Shown: positions 1 to 10,900 of the stretch, in pieces | Numbering within the stretch: the stretch's first letter is position 1 | Layout of the letters: every line of letters starts with the position of its first letter | DNA from: Burkholderia stagnalis | Lineage (GTDB): Bacteria > Pseudomonadota > Gammaproteobacteria > Burkholderiales > Burkholderiaceae | Direction: 5' to 3' | DNA length: 64,000 bases | Assembly: GCF_902830275.1 (NCBI RefSeq) | Contig: NZ_CADESW010000006.1 | Coordinates: forward strand, 62,001 to 126,000 | Translations under genes and position numbers: made by a program | The notes under the pieces: model-generated | What the model was told of the DNA's origin: nothing | Seen by the model: the letters and a program-made list of their open reading frames with translations, nothing else | Databases searched by the model: none

Positions 1-1117
<1,117 letters not shown>

Positions 1118-1121
<4 letters not shown>

Positions 1122-1837
1122 CCCCCCCGCTTTCGCTGTTCGTCACCGGCACCGACACCGAGATCGGCAAGACCTTCGTGTCCGCCGCGATGCTGCACGG
1201 CTTCGCGCGGCGCGGCCTGCGCGCGGCCGCGCTGAAGCCCGTCGCGGCCGGCGCGTATGAGCGCGACGGCGTGTGGCGCAACGAGGACGCCGACCAGCTC
1301 GACGCGGCCGCGAACGTCGTGCTGCCGCCGGAACTGCGCACGCCGTTCCTGCTGAAGGCGCCCGCCGCCCCGCACATCGTCGCCGCGCGGGAAGGCGTGA
1401 CGCTCGACATCGACACGATCGTCGCGTGCCATCGCGAGGCGCTGACGCGCGCGGACGTCGTCGTCGTCGAAGGCGCCGGCGGCTTTCGCGTGCCGCTCGA
1501 CGACACGCGCGACATGGCCGACCTCGCGGTCGCGCTCGGCGTGCCGGTCGTGATGGTGGTCGGCGTGCGGCTCGGCTGCATCAACCACGCGCTTCTCACC
1601 GCCGATGCGATTCGCCGGCGCGGCCTCACGCTCGCCGGCTGGGTCGCGAACCACGTCGATCCGGCGATGTCGTTCCCGGACGAGAACGTCGCGACGATGC
1701 GCGACTGGCTCGCCCGCGAGCACGGCGCGCCGCTCGTCGGCCGCATTCCGCACATGACGCCGGCCGCCCCCGAATCCGCTGCAGCGATGCTCGACGTCGC
1801 CGCGCTCATCGACACCCTGCGCGCTGCGCAGCATTGA
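1118..1837 (+). CDS. bioD: Dethiobiotin synthetase BioD
   Basis: 239 aa. ATP-dependent carboxylation of 7,8-diaminopelargonate to dethiobiotin, the penultimate step of biotin synthesis. The N-terminal P-loop GTDTEIGKT is the BioD signature, and [11 protein letters not shown] carries the acidic residue that contacts Mg-ATP. The start is fixed by the 4-base ATGA overlap with bioF, implying translational coupling. The length is normal for the family (about 225-240 aa). It is cytosolic and is followed 28 bp later by bioB in the same operon. Confidence 0.96.
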
Positions 1838-1865
1838 ACCCAACATTCCCCCACGCGAATCCAGG

Positions 1866-2927
1866 ATGAACGATATGACCCAAGCCCAGACCGCTGCCGT
1901 GCAACCCGATGCGATCCCCGTGGCCGCCCCGGCCGCACAGCGCTGGCGCGTCGCCGACGTCGTCGCGCTGTTCGAACTGCCGTTCAACGACCTGATGTTC
2001 CGCGCGCAGCAGGTGCACCGCGAGCACTTCGACGCGAACGCGGTGCAGCTGTCGACGCTGCTGTCGATCAAGACGGGCGGCTGCGAGGAGGATTGCGGCT
2101 ACTGCTCGCAGTCGTCGCACCACGACACGGGCCTGAAGGCCGAGAAGCTGATGGACGTCGACGCGGTGCTCGACGCCGCGCGCGCCGCGAAGGAAAACGG
2201 CGCAAGCCGCTTCTGCATGGGCGCCGCGTGGCGCAACCCGAAGGAGCGCCACATGCCGGCGCTGACCGAGATGGTGCGCGGCGTGAAGGCGATGGGCCTC
2301 GAGACCTGCATGACGCTCGGCATGCTCGAGGACGAGCAGGCGAAGGAACTCGCCGACGCGGGCCTCGACTACTACAACCACAACCTCGACACGTCGCCGG
2401 AGTTCTACGGGCAGATCATCTCGACGCGCACCTACCAGGATCGCCTCGACACGCTCGACCGCGTGCGCGACGCGGGCATCAACGTGTGCTGCGGCGGCAT
2501 CATCGGGATGGGCGAGTCGCGCCGCGAGCGCGCGGGCCTGATCACGCAGCTCGCGAACCTGAGCCCGTACCCGGATTCGGTGCCGATCAACAACCTGGTG
2601 GCGATCGAAGGCACGCCGCTCGAAGGCACCGCGGCGCTCGACCCGTTCGAGTTCGTCCGCACGATCGCGGTGGCGCGCATCACGATGCCGAAGGCCGTCG
2701 TGCGCCTGTCGGCCGGCCGCGAGCAGCTCGACGACGGGTTGCAGGCGATGTGCTTCCTCGCGGGCGCGAACTCGATGTTCTACGGCGACCAGCTGCTGAC
2801 GACGAGCAACCCGCAGACCCAGCGCGATCGCGCGCTGTTCGAGCGCCTCGGGATTCGCGCGAGCGACGCCGAGCAGATGGCGGTCGACGCGGCGCCCCGG
2901 CAGGCGTGCACGCCGGCCGCGAATTGA
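1866..2927 (+). CDS. bioB: Biotin synthase BioB
   Basis: 353 aa radical SAM enzyme that inserts sulfur into dethiobiotin. The radical-SAM cluster motif C-x3-C-x2-C is seen as [12 protein letters not shown] near residue 75, and [12 protein letters not shown] and the C-terminal barrel are typical BioB. The start at 1866 is taken because a short AGG lies just upstream; an in-frame ATG nine bases on is possible. The C-terminus has a short Ala-rich tail. It is the last gene of the bioFDB unit, ahead of a strong hairpin. Confidence 0.97.
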   Translation: MNDMTQAQTAAVQPDAIPVAAPAAQRWRVADVVALFELPFNDLMFRAQQVHREHFDANAVQLSTLLSIKTGGCEEDCGYCSQSSHHDTGLKAEKLMDVDAVLDAARAAKENGASRFCMGAAWRNPKERHMPALTEMVRGVKAMGLETCMTLGMLEDEQAKELADAGLDYYNHNLDTSPEFYGQIISTRTYQDRLDTLDRVRDAGINVCCGGIIGMGESRRERAGLITQLANLSPYPDSVPINNLVAIEGTPLEGTAALDPFEFVRTIAVARITMPKAVVRLSAGREQLDDGLQAMCFLAGANSMFYGDQLLTTSNPQTQRDRALFERLGIRASDAEQMAVDAAPRQACTPAAN

Positions 2928-2933
2928 CGCGCG

Positions 2934-2985
2934 GTCCGGCACGCGGGCGCGGCGGCCGGATGCCGCACGCGCCCGCATGCCGGAC
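2934..2985. terminator. Long hairpin between convergent bioB and the secreted-protein gene
   Basis: Two nested perfect arms are visible: GTCCGGCA/TGCCGGAC (2934-2941 and 2978-2985) and GCGGGCGCG/CGCGCCCGC (2943-2951 and 2968-2976). It begins just after the bioB stop and ends just before the stop of the convergent gene, so it could end transcription from both sides. No T-run follows, so classification as an intrinsic terminator is an inference from position and stability. Confidence 0.55.
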
Positions 2986-2991
2986 GCCCGA

Positions 2992-3579
2992 TCACTCCGG
3001 CTTTGCCGCTGGCTCAGCCGTTTCCGCCGATTCCGGCGCGCTTTGGGCCGCTGGCGCGGAAGCCTCCGCCGGCGGCGCCTCTTCCTTGATGACATAGGAC
3101 GGGTCGCGCACCCAGCGGCCCAGGTCCTTGCTGATGAAAATGGCCGTGCGATCGAGAATCGAGCACGTTCCCTTGAATCCGCCCCAAATGCCGCCGATCG
3201 ACCAGCGTTTGACCGTGGTGTGACGGACGACCTTGCCGCCTTCCAACAGGTCCGCGCTCACCGTCAGCGCCTTGGGGCCGCTCCACGCGCCGCCGCCCAC
3301 GCCGAACACGTTCATGATCTGCAGTCGCAGCGTCGTTGCGTCGGCCGCGTCGGCCGCGTCGGCCTCCGACGCGAGAAGGCCATTGCCCTTCCTGTTGTTC
3401 CTTCGAAGCACGTCGCCGACGCGGTGCGTCAGCAAGTCCTCGATGTGGCATTCGTCCCTGACCTGCTTGATGACACTGGCATCCGGCGCGTAGGTCACCG
3501 GGGTTTCGAGCAGGACCGGATTGGCGGCAAAGGCGGAGCTGGCTGACAAGGTCAGGCCGAGGAGCAGCAGACGTTTCAT
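2992..3579 (-). CDS. Secreted protein of unknown function
   Basis: 195 aa from the ATG at 3579, chosen because it starts a clean signal peptide (MKRLLLLGLTLSASSAFA, cleavage after AFA). The mature part begins with a PVLLETPVTY segment and contains a hydrophobic glycine-rich core (FGVGGGAWSGPKALTVSADL) and two cysteines. The tail is Ala/Glu/Pro rich and probably disordered. An in-frame 9-bp repeat gives ADAADAADA near residue 80. The layout suggests a small periplasmic or envelope protein; I do not recognise a named family. It is convergent with bioB and alone in its unit. Confidence 0.75.
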   Translation of the reverse strand: MKRLLLLGLTLSASSAFAANPVLLETPVTYAPDASVIKQVRDECHIEDLLTHRVGDVLRRNNRKGNGLLASEADAADAADATTLRLQIMNVFGVGGGAWSGPKALTVSADLLEGGKVVRHTTVKRWSIGGIWGGFKGTCSILDRTAIFISKDLGRWVRDPSYVIKEEAPPAEASAPAAQSAPESAETAEPAAKPE

Positions 3580-3723
3580 CGTGTGACGAGTCGAAGTTGA
3601 GCGGTGCCCTCCGTCAACCGGCAACGGGCTGGGCGGCGCCGACCATAGCACGCCCGCGATTCGGCGCAAAGGTGATCTGACAGAGCCTCACAATCCGCGC
3701 GGACGTGCCGGACGGCGCCCTCG

Positions 3724-4440
3724 TCATCCCGCCGCATCGATCGCCGCGCGCACCTTCGCGACGAGCCGTTCGTCGACCGGCGCGAGCACCTCGCCGCGCG
3801 GCCGCACGCCCGAGCCGAAATGCACCGCGCGCACGCCGGTCGTGCGCACGAAATCACCGACCGCGTCGGCGGTCAGCCCCGAGCCGGCGAGCACCGTGCA
3901 CGCCGTGCCCTCGGCGCGCCGCACCATCCGCGCGATCGTCGCGGCCGCATCGAGCACCGACGGATGGCCGCCCGAAGTCAGCACCGACGTGACCTGCGGC
4001 ACGCCCAGCAGCGCGTCGAACGCGGCATTCAGGTCGCGCGCGACGTCGAACGCGCGATGGAACGTGAGCGCGCGGCCCTCGGCGGCGGCGGCGATGCGCG
4101 CGAGCGCGCCGAGATCGATGTCGCCGCGCGCGTCGAGCGCGCCGAACACCACGCCGTTCGCGCCGGCCGCGACCGCCGCGCGCACGTCGCGCTCGATCAC
4201 CCGGAGATCGTCGGCGTCATAGACGAACGACCGGCTGTGCGGCCGCACGATCACGTTGACGGGAATCGGCACCGCGGCCACGACGGCCTCCACAAGGCCC
4301 ACGCTCGGCGTCAGCCCGCCTTCGCTGATCGCGGTCACGAGTTCGAGACGGTCGGCGCCCGCGCGGGCGGCGGTTTTCGCATCGCCGACGGTCGTGGCGA
4401 TCACTTCGAGCAGGACGGACGGGGCGGCAGTTCGGATCAT
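3724..4440 (-). CDS. cutC: CutC family protein (copper homeostasis / uncertain)
   Basis: 238 aa TIM-barrel protein of the CutC family. Family marks are LLEVIATTVGDAKTAARAGADRLELV at the N-terminus (given here only as landmarks), VIVRPHSRSFVY and the GASGL-like LTSGGHPSVLDA and VLAGSGLTADAV loops. CutC was linked to copper tolerance in Escherichia coli, but that role has been disputed, so only the family is certain. It is monocistronic, between the secreted protein and an EAL protein on the same strand. A short ATG-proximal AT-poor leader gives no clear operator. Confidence 0.9.
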   Translation of the reverse strand: MIRTAAPSVLLEVIATTVGDAKTAARAGADRLELVTAISEGGLTPSVGLVEAVVAAVPIPVNVIVRPHSRSFVYDADDLRVIERDVRAAVAAGANGVVFGALDARGDIDLGALARIAAAAEGRALTFHRAFDVARDLNAAFDALLGVPQVTSVLTSGGHPSVLDAAATIARMVRRAEGTACTVLAGSGLTADAVGDFVRTTGVRAVHFGSGVRPRGEVLAPVDERLVAKVRAAIDAAG

Positions 4441-4524
4441 CGGCGGCTCGCGAATCGTAGGAGGATTCGCGCATCCTAGCCGACCGGCGTGGGCGACGCC
4501 AAGCCGCCCGCCGGACGACGCGCG

Positions 4525-5817
4525 CTAGCCCGCGCCCGCGTCCACCTCCTCATCCCCCCAGTCGAGATCCCCGCACAGCACGCGCAGCGCGTCGCCGACG
4601 CGGATCGCGACCGACAGCGTCACGCACGGCTGCGCCTCGTTGATCGACAGGTACGGCCGCGTCACCTGCACGCGGCCCGGCTCGGCGATCGCCGCGCGGA
4701 AATACGGCCGCCGCAGCCAGTTCGCGCCCTGCGCGTCCGCGAGCGGCAGGAAGCGCGCCTCGCGGGTCGCGCGATCGGCGCGCAGCACGACGTTGCGGCC
4801 CGCCTGCCGGCCCTGCCCGTCGAGCAGGAAGCAGCGCGCCGCGTCGTCGAGCGCGAGGAAGTTCCAGCACACCTCGTCGAGCGGCTCGCCGGCCGCGAGG
4901 CGCTCGGCCGCGCGCTCGAACGCGCGCAGGTACGGCGCGAGCCGCTGCGCGTCGCGCCGCTCGCGCGCGTCGGCCTGCTGGCGGTAGCGCTCGGTCAGCT
5001 CGCCGATGCACGCGGTCGCGGCCGCGCTGTCGGGCAGCCCCGGCGCCGGCCGGCCGAAGAAGTAGCCCTGCACGAAGTCGGCCTCGCACGACAGCGCGAT
5101 CTGCGCCTCGTGCTCGGTCTCGATCCCTTCGACCAGCACCAGCTTGCCGGCCTCGTGCAGCAGCGTGACGAGGCCGTGCAGGATGGCGGTGAGCCCGGTG
5201 CGATGCGCGGCGTGCGACAGCATGATCCGGTCGAGCTTCACGATGTCCGGGTTGAGCTGCCAGATTCGCTCGAGGTTCGAATGGCCGGCGCCGAAATCGT
5301 CGAGCGCGATCAGGAAGCCGTGCGTGCGGAATTCGCGCACCGCATCGGCGAGCCGCTCGTGATCGTCCGCGCGCTGCTCGAGCACCTCGAGCACGATGCG
5401 GCGCGGCGGCATGCCGAGGCGCTTCAGGTTCGCGAGCAGCGCCGCGGCCTGGAACGGATCGGTCAGCACGCCCGGGTGCACGTTCAGGAACAGCCATTCG
5501 CGCTCGGCGCCGAGCAGCGCGAAGTTCTCGAGATGCAGCGCCTGCGCGAGCCGGTCGAGCTGCAGCAGCTCGCCGTGGCGCGCCGCGTCGCCGAACACGT
5601 CGAGCGGGGACACCGGCCGGTCGAGCGTGTCGTGCGCGCGCAGCAGCGCTTCGTAGCCCACCGCGCGCTGGTGCGACAGGCTGAAAATCGGCTGGAACAC
5701 GGTCGTGAGCGTCAGGTCGTGATGCTGCGTCGCCAGACGCTCGAAGCCGGACGTCACCTCCCGCTCGAAGCGGTACGGCGACGCCGCGGCCGGACGCTCC
5801 TGTTGCACGATCGTCAT
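4525..5817 (-). CDS. EAL-domain cyclic-di-GMP phosphodiesterase with C-terminal Cache/PAS-like sensor
   Basis: 430 aa from the ATG at 5817, which has a strong AGGAGG-type ribosome site (an upstream in-frame start exists but reads into the intergenic region). The EAL domain spans about residues 30-275 and keeps the catalytic set: YEALLR (E56), FLNVHP (Asn), VLEVLEQ (Glu), LDDFGAG (Asp-Asp), VKLDR (Lys), VEGIET (Glu), so phosphodiesterase activity is likely. The rest, about 290-430, resembles a YkuI-C or Cache-type sensor (WLRRPYFRAAI...PYLSINEAQP). No membrane segment or GGDEF domain is seen. It is divergent from the antiporter gene. Confidence 0.88.
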   Translation of the reverse strand: MTIVQQERPAAASPYRFEREVTSGFERLATQHHDLTLTTVFQPIFSLSHQRAVGYEALLRAHDTLDRPVSPLDVFGDAARHGELLQLDRLAQALHLENFALLGAEREWLFLNVHPGVLTDPFQAAALLANLKRLGMPPRRIVLEVLEQRADDHERLADAVREFRTHGFLIALDDFGAGHSNLERIWQLNPDIVKLDRIMLSHAAHRTGLTAILHGLVTLLHEAGKLVLVEGIETEHEAQIALSCEADFVQGYFFGRPAPGLPDSAAATACIGELTERYRQQADARERRDAQRLAPYLRAFERAAERLAAGEPLDEVCWNFLALDDAARCFLLDGQGRQAGRNVVLRADRATREARFLPLADAQGANWLRRPYFRAAIAEPGRVQVTRPYLSINEAQPCVTLSVAIRVGDALRVLCGDLDWGDEEVDAGAG

Positions 5818-6120
5818 ACCCTCCTCCTGATGCTGGCGAACGCGGCGGCTGACGGACGGGACGGCGCGCGATTGGTCATGATGAGTAAGCCCTCGGATTC
5901 CGGTTGTTGTCGCGGGTTGTCGTTGCTTGGCCGCAAGCATCAAGCAAGCTCCGTGCGCACCGGGCCCCGCCACGCCACGCCGCTTCGCGCGGCCGACGCA
6001 CCGATGTGGCGCATGCCGCGCGCACCGACAAGGTGCACGCGCACCGGCGCTCGAGCGCAGCCGCCACGTCGGCACGCTACACTCCGTACGGCCGTTTCAT
6101 TCCCCGCTTTCGACGTATCG
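5818..6120. other. Divergent promoter region, EAL gene / antiporter
   Basis: 303 bp without a credible gene between two divergent starts. It holds the strong ribosome site of the EAL gene (just after 5817) and a short hairpin TGCTTG-gccg-CAAGCA at 5924-5939. The open frames that cross it are Arg/Ala-rich and look non-coding. No recognisable operator was found. Confidence 0.5.
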
Positions 6121-7788
6121 ATGGAAATCGTCTTCACCGTCCTGATCCTGCTGCTCACCGTCGCGCTGTCCGGCGCGATCACCCGCGTGCTGCCGTTGCG
6201 GCTGCCGCTGCCGCTGATGCAGATCGCGTTCGGCGCGATCCTCGCGTGGCCGGCATTCAACCTGCACGTCGCGTTCGACCCGGAAATCTTCATGCTGCTG
6301 TTCATTCCGCCGCTGCTGTTCGCGGACGGCTGGCGGATTCCGAAGCGCGAGCTGTACCTGCAGCGCCGCGCGATCCTGATGCTCGCGTTCGGGCTCGTCT
6401 TCATGACGGTACTCGCGGTCGGCTATTTCGCGCATTGGCTGATTCCCGAGTTGCCGCTGCCGATCGCGTTCGCGCTCGCCGCGGTGCTGTCGCCGACCGA
6501 CGCGGTCGCGCTGTCGGGCATCGCCGGAAAGGGCCGGATCCCGCCGCAGCTGATGCACATCCTCGAAGGCGAGGCGCTGATGAACGACGCGTCGGGCCTC
6601 GTCGCGCTGAAGTTCGCGGTGGCCGCCGCGCTGACCGGGATGTTCTCGCTGCGCGACGCGTCGGTGACGTTCGTGATCGTCGCCGCCGGCGGGCTCGCGA
6701 CGGGCGCAGTGGTGTCGTGGCTGTTCAGCGTGCTGTCGACGCGCTTCCTGAACGCCGAGCAGGAGGGCGATCCGGCGCCCGGCATCGTGATGACGCTGCT
6801 CGTGCCGTTCGCCGCCTACCTGTTCGCCGAGCATCTGGACCTGTCCGGCGTGCTGGCCGCCGTATCGGCCGGGATGATGATGAATTACACGAGCTTCTCG
6901 CGCAAAAGCACGGTCGCCGCGCGCGTGCGTGCGGAAAGCACGTGGGCGATGATCGAGTTCGTGTTCAACGGCATGGTGTTCATCATGCTCGGGCTGCAGT
7001 TGCCGCACATCATCGGCCGCGCGCTGGTCGACGCGCACCATACGAGCGACGCGCTCGTCGGCCGGATGATCGTCAACGTGCTCGCGATGCTCGTCGCGCT
7101 CTATGCGATCCGCTTCCTGTGGGTGTGGCTGCTGCGCTGGATCGCGAGCCGCCGCGCGGCGCGCCAGGGCCTCGCCGGCACGATGGCGGGGCTGCGCACG
7201 ATCGCGGTGATGACGGTCGGCGGCGTGCGCGGCGCGGTGACGCTCGCCGGCGTGCTGTCGATCCCGGTCGCGCTCGGCGACGGCACGCCGCTCGCCGGGC
7301 GCGACACCGCGATCTTCATCGCGTCGGGCGTGATCCTCGGTTCGCTGTTCGTCGCCGTCGCCGGCCTGCCGCTGCTGCTGCGCGGCGTGCGCTCGACACG
7401 CAACCCGCACGAGGAAGAGGAGCGCAGCGCGCGCGCGGCCGCCGCGCAGGCCGCGATCCGCGCGATCGACACCGCGCACGATGCGATCTCGGTCGACCTC
7501 GACGAAACCGGCTCCGCGCGCTGCGCGGACATCGCCGCGCGCGTGATGGAGCAGTACCGGCGCCGCCTCGCCGCGCTGTCCGACGGCGACAAGACGCCGC
7601 GCGCGCAGGCCAGGCAGTCCGAAAGGATGGAATTGCAGATGCGGATCGCGGCCGTGCGCGCGGAACGCTCGATGCTGTACAAGATGCGCGGCGATCACCG
7701 GATCTCCGACGAGACGCTCGTCAAGCTGCTGCGCGAAATCGACCTGTCGGAAACGGCGCTGTCGACGCGCAAGAAGGGGTTGGCCTGA
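6121..7788 (+). CDS. Na+/H+ antiporter, CPA1 family
   Basis: 555 aa inner-membrane protein with about 12 hydrophobic segments in the first 430 residues and a cytoplasmic basic/charged tail. Family marks are PTDAVALSGI, EGEALMNDASGLVALK (the ND/ASG ion-binding core) and VGGVRGAVTLAGVLS, as in bacterial NhaP/YjcE-like CPA1 exchangers. It exchanges cytosolic Na+ (or K+) for protons; ion preference cannot be read from sequence. The stop codon is part of the first unit of an 11-bp tandem repeat, so unit loss or gain would not alter the protein. Confidence 0.9.
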   Translation: MEIVFTVLILLLTVALSGAITRVLPLRLPLPLMQIAFGAILAWPAFNLHVAFDPEIFMLLFIPPLLFADGWRIPKRELYLQRRAILMLAFGLVFMTVLAVGYFAHWLIPELPLPIAFALAAVLSPTDAVALSGIAGKGRIPPQLMHILEGEALMNDASGLVALKFAVAAALTGMFSLRDASVTFVIVAAGGLATGAVVSWLFSVLSTRFLNAEQEGDPAPGIVMTLLVPFAAYLFAEHLDLSGVLAAVSAGMMMNYTSFSRKSTVAARVRAESTWAMIEFVFNGMVFIMLGLQLPHIIGRALVDAHHTSDALVGRMIVNVLAMLVALYAIRFLWVWLLRWIASRRAARQGLAGTMAGLRTIAVMTVGGVRGAVTLAGVLSIPVALGDGTPLAGRDTAIFIASGVILGSLFVAVAGLPLLLRGVRSTRNPHEEEERSARAAAAQAAIRAIDTAHDAISVDLDETGSARCADIAARVMEQYRRRLAALSDGDKTPRAQARQSERMELQMRIAAVRAERSMLYKMRGDHRISDETLVKLLREIDLSETALSTRKKGLA

Positions 7789-7865
7789 GGTTGGCCTGAG
7801 GTTGGCCTGAGGTTGGCCTGAGGTTGGCCTGAGGTTGGCCTGAGGTTGGCCTGAAGTTGGCCTGA
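7778..7865 (+). repeat. Eight tandem copies of an 11-bp repeat over the antiporter stop codon
   Basis: Unit GGTTGGCCTGA begins at 7778, 7789, 7800, 7811, 7822, 7833 and 7844, seven exact copies, with an eighth copy (first base pair changed to A) at 7855. The TGA at 7786-7788 in unit 1 is the antiporter stop. As 11 is not a multiple of 3, further TGA codons appear in all frames along the array. It is probably a polymerase-slippage VNTR. Confidence 0.97.
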
Positions 7866-7907
7866 CCGTTGCCGGCGGTGCCGCGATCGCGGCGTGCACG
7901 CCCGAAT

Positions 7908-7947
7908 GCAAAACGGCGACGCCCGCTGCCGGGCGTCGCCGTTTTGC
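7908..7947. terminator. Bidirectional intrinsic terminator
   Basis: 17-bp perfect inverted repeat, arms GCAAAACGGCGACGCCC (7908-7924) and its complement (7931-7947), loop of six bases. A/T runs lie at the base of the stem on both strands, so it can end the rightward antiporter transcript and the leftward oxidoreductase transcript. Confidence 0.9.
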
Positions 7948-7962
7948 CTTGTGCAGGCCGCG

Positions 7963-10900
7963 TTACTTCGCGACGACCACCGGAATCCCCTTCAGCGTGC
8001 CCGCGCCCTTCACCTCGTCGAGCGCGTGCTGCACCGCCGCGCTCGTCGCCGCGTCGATGCCGAGCTGCAGCGCGAGCTCCCGCTCCGCGCGCTTCACGCC
8101 GGCGAGGTTGCGCAGCTTCACGTGGCCGAAACCGCGCACGCGCGCATGCAGGTCGGCGAGCTGCGCGACGCGCGCCGCGTTGTCGGCCGTCGTCGCGGCG
8201 AGCGCGCGGGCCAGCGTCGTCTCGTAGTCGTCGGCGAGCGCGCGCTCCATCCTGCGCTCGACGGTGCGGCCGAACGGATCGAGCCACGTGCCGCGCAGGC
8301 TGCGCACGCGCGCGAGCGCGCCGAGCACCGGCCACATCCACTGGCCGAACACGCGCTTCTTCGGCACGCTGCCGTCGCGGCCCGCCTTCGCGACCGTCGG
8401 CGGCGCGAGGTTGAACTTCACGCGATAGTCCTGCCCCGGCACGCCTTCGAACTGCGCTTCGAGCGCGGTGCGGAATGCGCCGTCCGCGTACAGGCGCGCG
8501 ACCTCGTATTCGTCCTTCACCGCGAGGAGGCGATAGAACGTCGTCGCGACCGCGCGCGTGAGCGCATCGTCGCCCTTCGCGTGCGCGGCGTTCACGAGCG
8601 TGCGATAGCGCTCGACGTAGCGCGCGCCGCCGTAGGCGTCGAGGCGCGCTTCGCGATCCGCGATCAGCTCGGCGAGCGTCTCGGGCGCGGCGTGCGCCGC
8701 CACCGCGTGACGCGCGTTCCACAACGCGTCGAGGCCGGCCGGGTCGCCCGCCGCCATCCGGCCGATCGAGAACGCGAGCTTGTTCATCGGCACCGCGACG
8801 TTGTTCAGCTCGATCGCGCGCATCATCGCCGCGTGCGACACCGGCACGAGGCCGAGCTGCCATGCGAAGCCGAGCATCAGGATGTTCGCGCCGATCGAAT
8901 CGCCGAGGAACTTCGCGGCGAGCGCCTGCGCGTCGCAGCTCGACAGGTAGCCGTCGCCGGCCGCGTGATGCATCTTCTCGAGCAGCGCGTCCGCGTGCAG
9001 ATTCGCGTCGGGGTTCTGCACGAACGACGCGTTCGGGATCCGGTGCGTGTTGACGACGATCCGCGAGCGCTCGTGGCGCACCGTCTGCAGCGCGTCCGCG
9101 CTCGCGCCGACCACCATGTCGCACGCGAGCAGCACGTCCGCCTGCTGCGTGTCGATGCGCACCTGGTGCAGCCATTCGTCGCTCGCGGCGATCCGCACGA
9201 ACGACAGCACCGAGCCGCCCTTCTGAGCAAAGCCCATGAAGTCGAGCACCGATGCGCTCTTGCCTTCGAGGTGCGCGGCCATGCTGACCAGCGCGCCGAC
9301 CGTCACGACGCCGGTGCCGCCGACGCCCGTCACGAGCATGTCGTACGGCGCCGCATCGAGATGGGTGGCCGGCACCGGCAGCGCGTCGACGCGCGCGGCG
9401 AGCGCCGCCTCGTCGAACGCCGCGCCCGCGGCCTTCTTCAGCGCCGCGCCTTCGACCGTCACGAAGCTCGGGCAGAAGCCGTTCACGCACGAGAAATCCT
9501 TGTTGCACGACGACTGGTCGATGCGGCGCTTGCGGCCGAGCGGCGTCTCGAGCGGCTCGACCGACAGGCAGTTCGACTGCACGCCGCAATCGCCGCAGCC
9601 TTCGCACACCGCGTCGTTGATGAACAGGCGCTTGTCCGGGTCGGGGAATTCGCCCTTCTTGCGGCGGCGGCGCTTCTCGGCCGCGCAGGTCTGGTCGTAG
9701 ATCAGCACGGTGACGCCCGGCGTCTCGCGCAGCTCGCGCTGCACCGCGTCCAGTTCGCTGCGGTGGTGGAACGTCGTGCCCTTCGGGAACAGCCCGTGAT
9801 GGCCATCGTACTTCTGCGGTTCGTCGGACACCACGACGAAGCGCGACACGCCTTCCGCCTCGACCTGCCGCGCGATCTGCGGCACCGAGATGCTGCCGTC
9901 CACCGGCTGGCCGCCCGTCATCGCCACCGCGTCGTTGTAGAGGATCTTGTACGTGATGTTCGCCTTCGCGGCGACCGCCTGGCGGATCGCGAGAATCCCC
10001 GAGTGGAAGTAGGTGCCGTCGCCGAGGTTCTGGAACACGTGCTTCGTGTTCGTGAACATCGCGTGCGCGGCCCAGTCGACACCCTCGCCGCCCATCTGGA
10101 TCAGCCCGGTCGTGTCGCGCTCCATCCACGACGCCATGAAGTGGCAGCCGATGCCGGCCTGCGCGATCGAGCCTTCCGGCACCTTCGTCGACGTGTTGTG
10201 CGGGCAGCCCGAGCAGAAATACGGCGTGCGCTTCACCGCGTCGGCCTCGTTCGACAGGATCTGCGGCGCGACCAGGTCGACCACGCGCTCGCGGCGATCG
10301 AGCGCCGGCTTGTGGCGCGCGAGCCATTCGGCGAACACCGGCAGGATGCGCGACGGCCGCAGCTCGCCGAGCTCGGACAGCAGGCACGCGCCTTCGGCGT
10401 CATGCTTGCCGAGCACGCGCGGGCGCGCGCCGTCCGCGCGGTTGTACAGGTAGTCCTTGATCTGCTGCTCGATCACCGGGCCCTTCTCTTCGATCACGAG
10501 CACCTCGGCGAGGCCGTCGACGAAGGTTTCGATGCGCGTCATCTCGAGCGGGTACGACAGGCCGACCTTGTAGATCCGCACGCCGGCCGCTTCGAGATCG
10601 GCGACGGTGAGGTCGAGCCGGCGCAGCGCTTCCATCAGGTCGAGGTGCGCCTTGCCGCAGGTGACGATGCCGACGTTCGCGTGCGCGGCCGGCGCGATCC
10701 ACTTGTCGATGCTGTGGGTGCGCGCGAAGTGGCGCACCGCGTCGAGCTTCGCCGCGAGGCGCGCCTCGATCGTGAGGCTCGGCAGGTCGGGCCAGCGGTT
10801 GTGCAGGCCGCCCGCGGGCGGCGTGAAGCCGGCCGGCGCGGGCCAGTGCGTGCGCACCGCGTCGAGGTCGACGGTCGACCCCGATTCGACCGTCTCCGAG

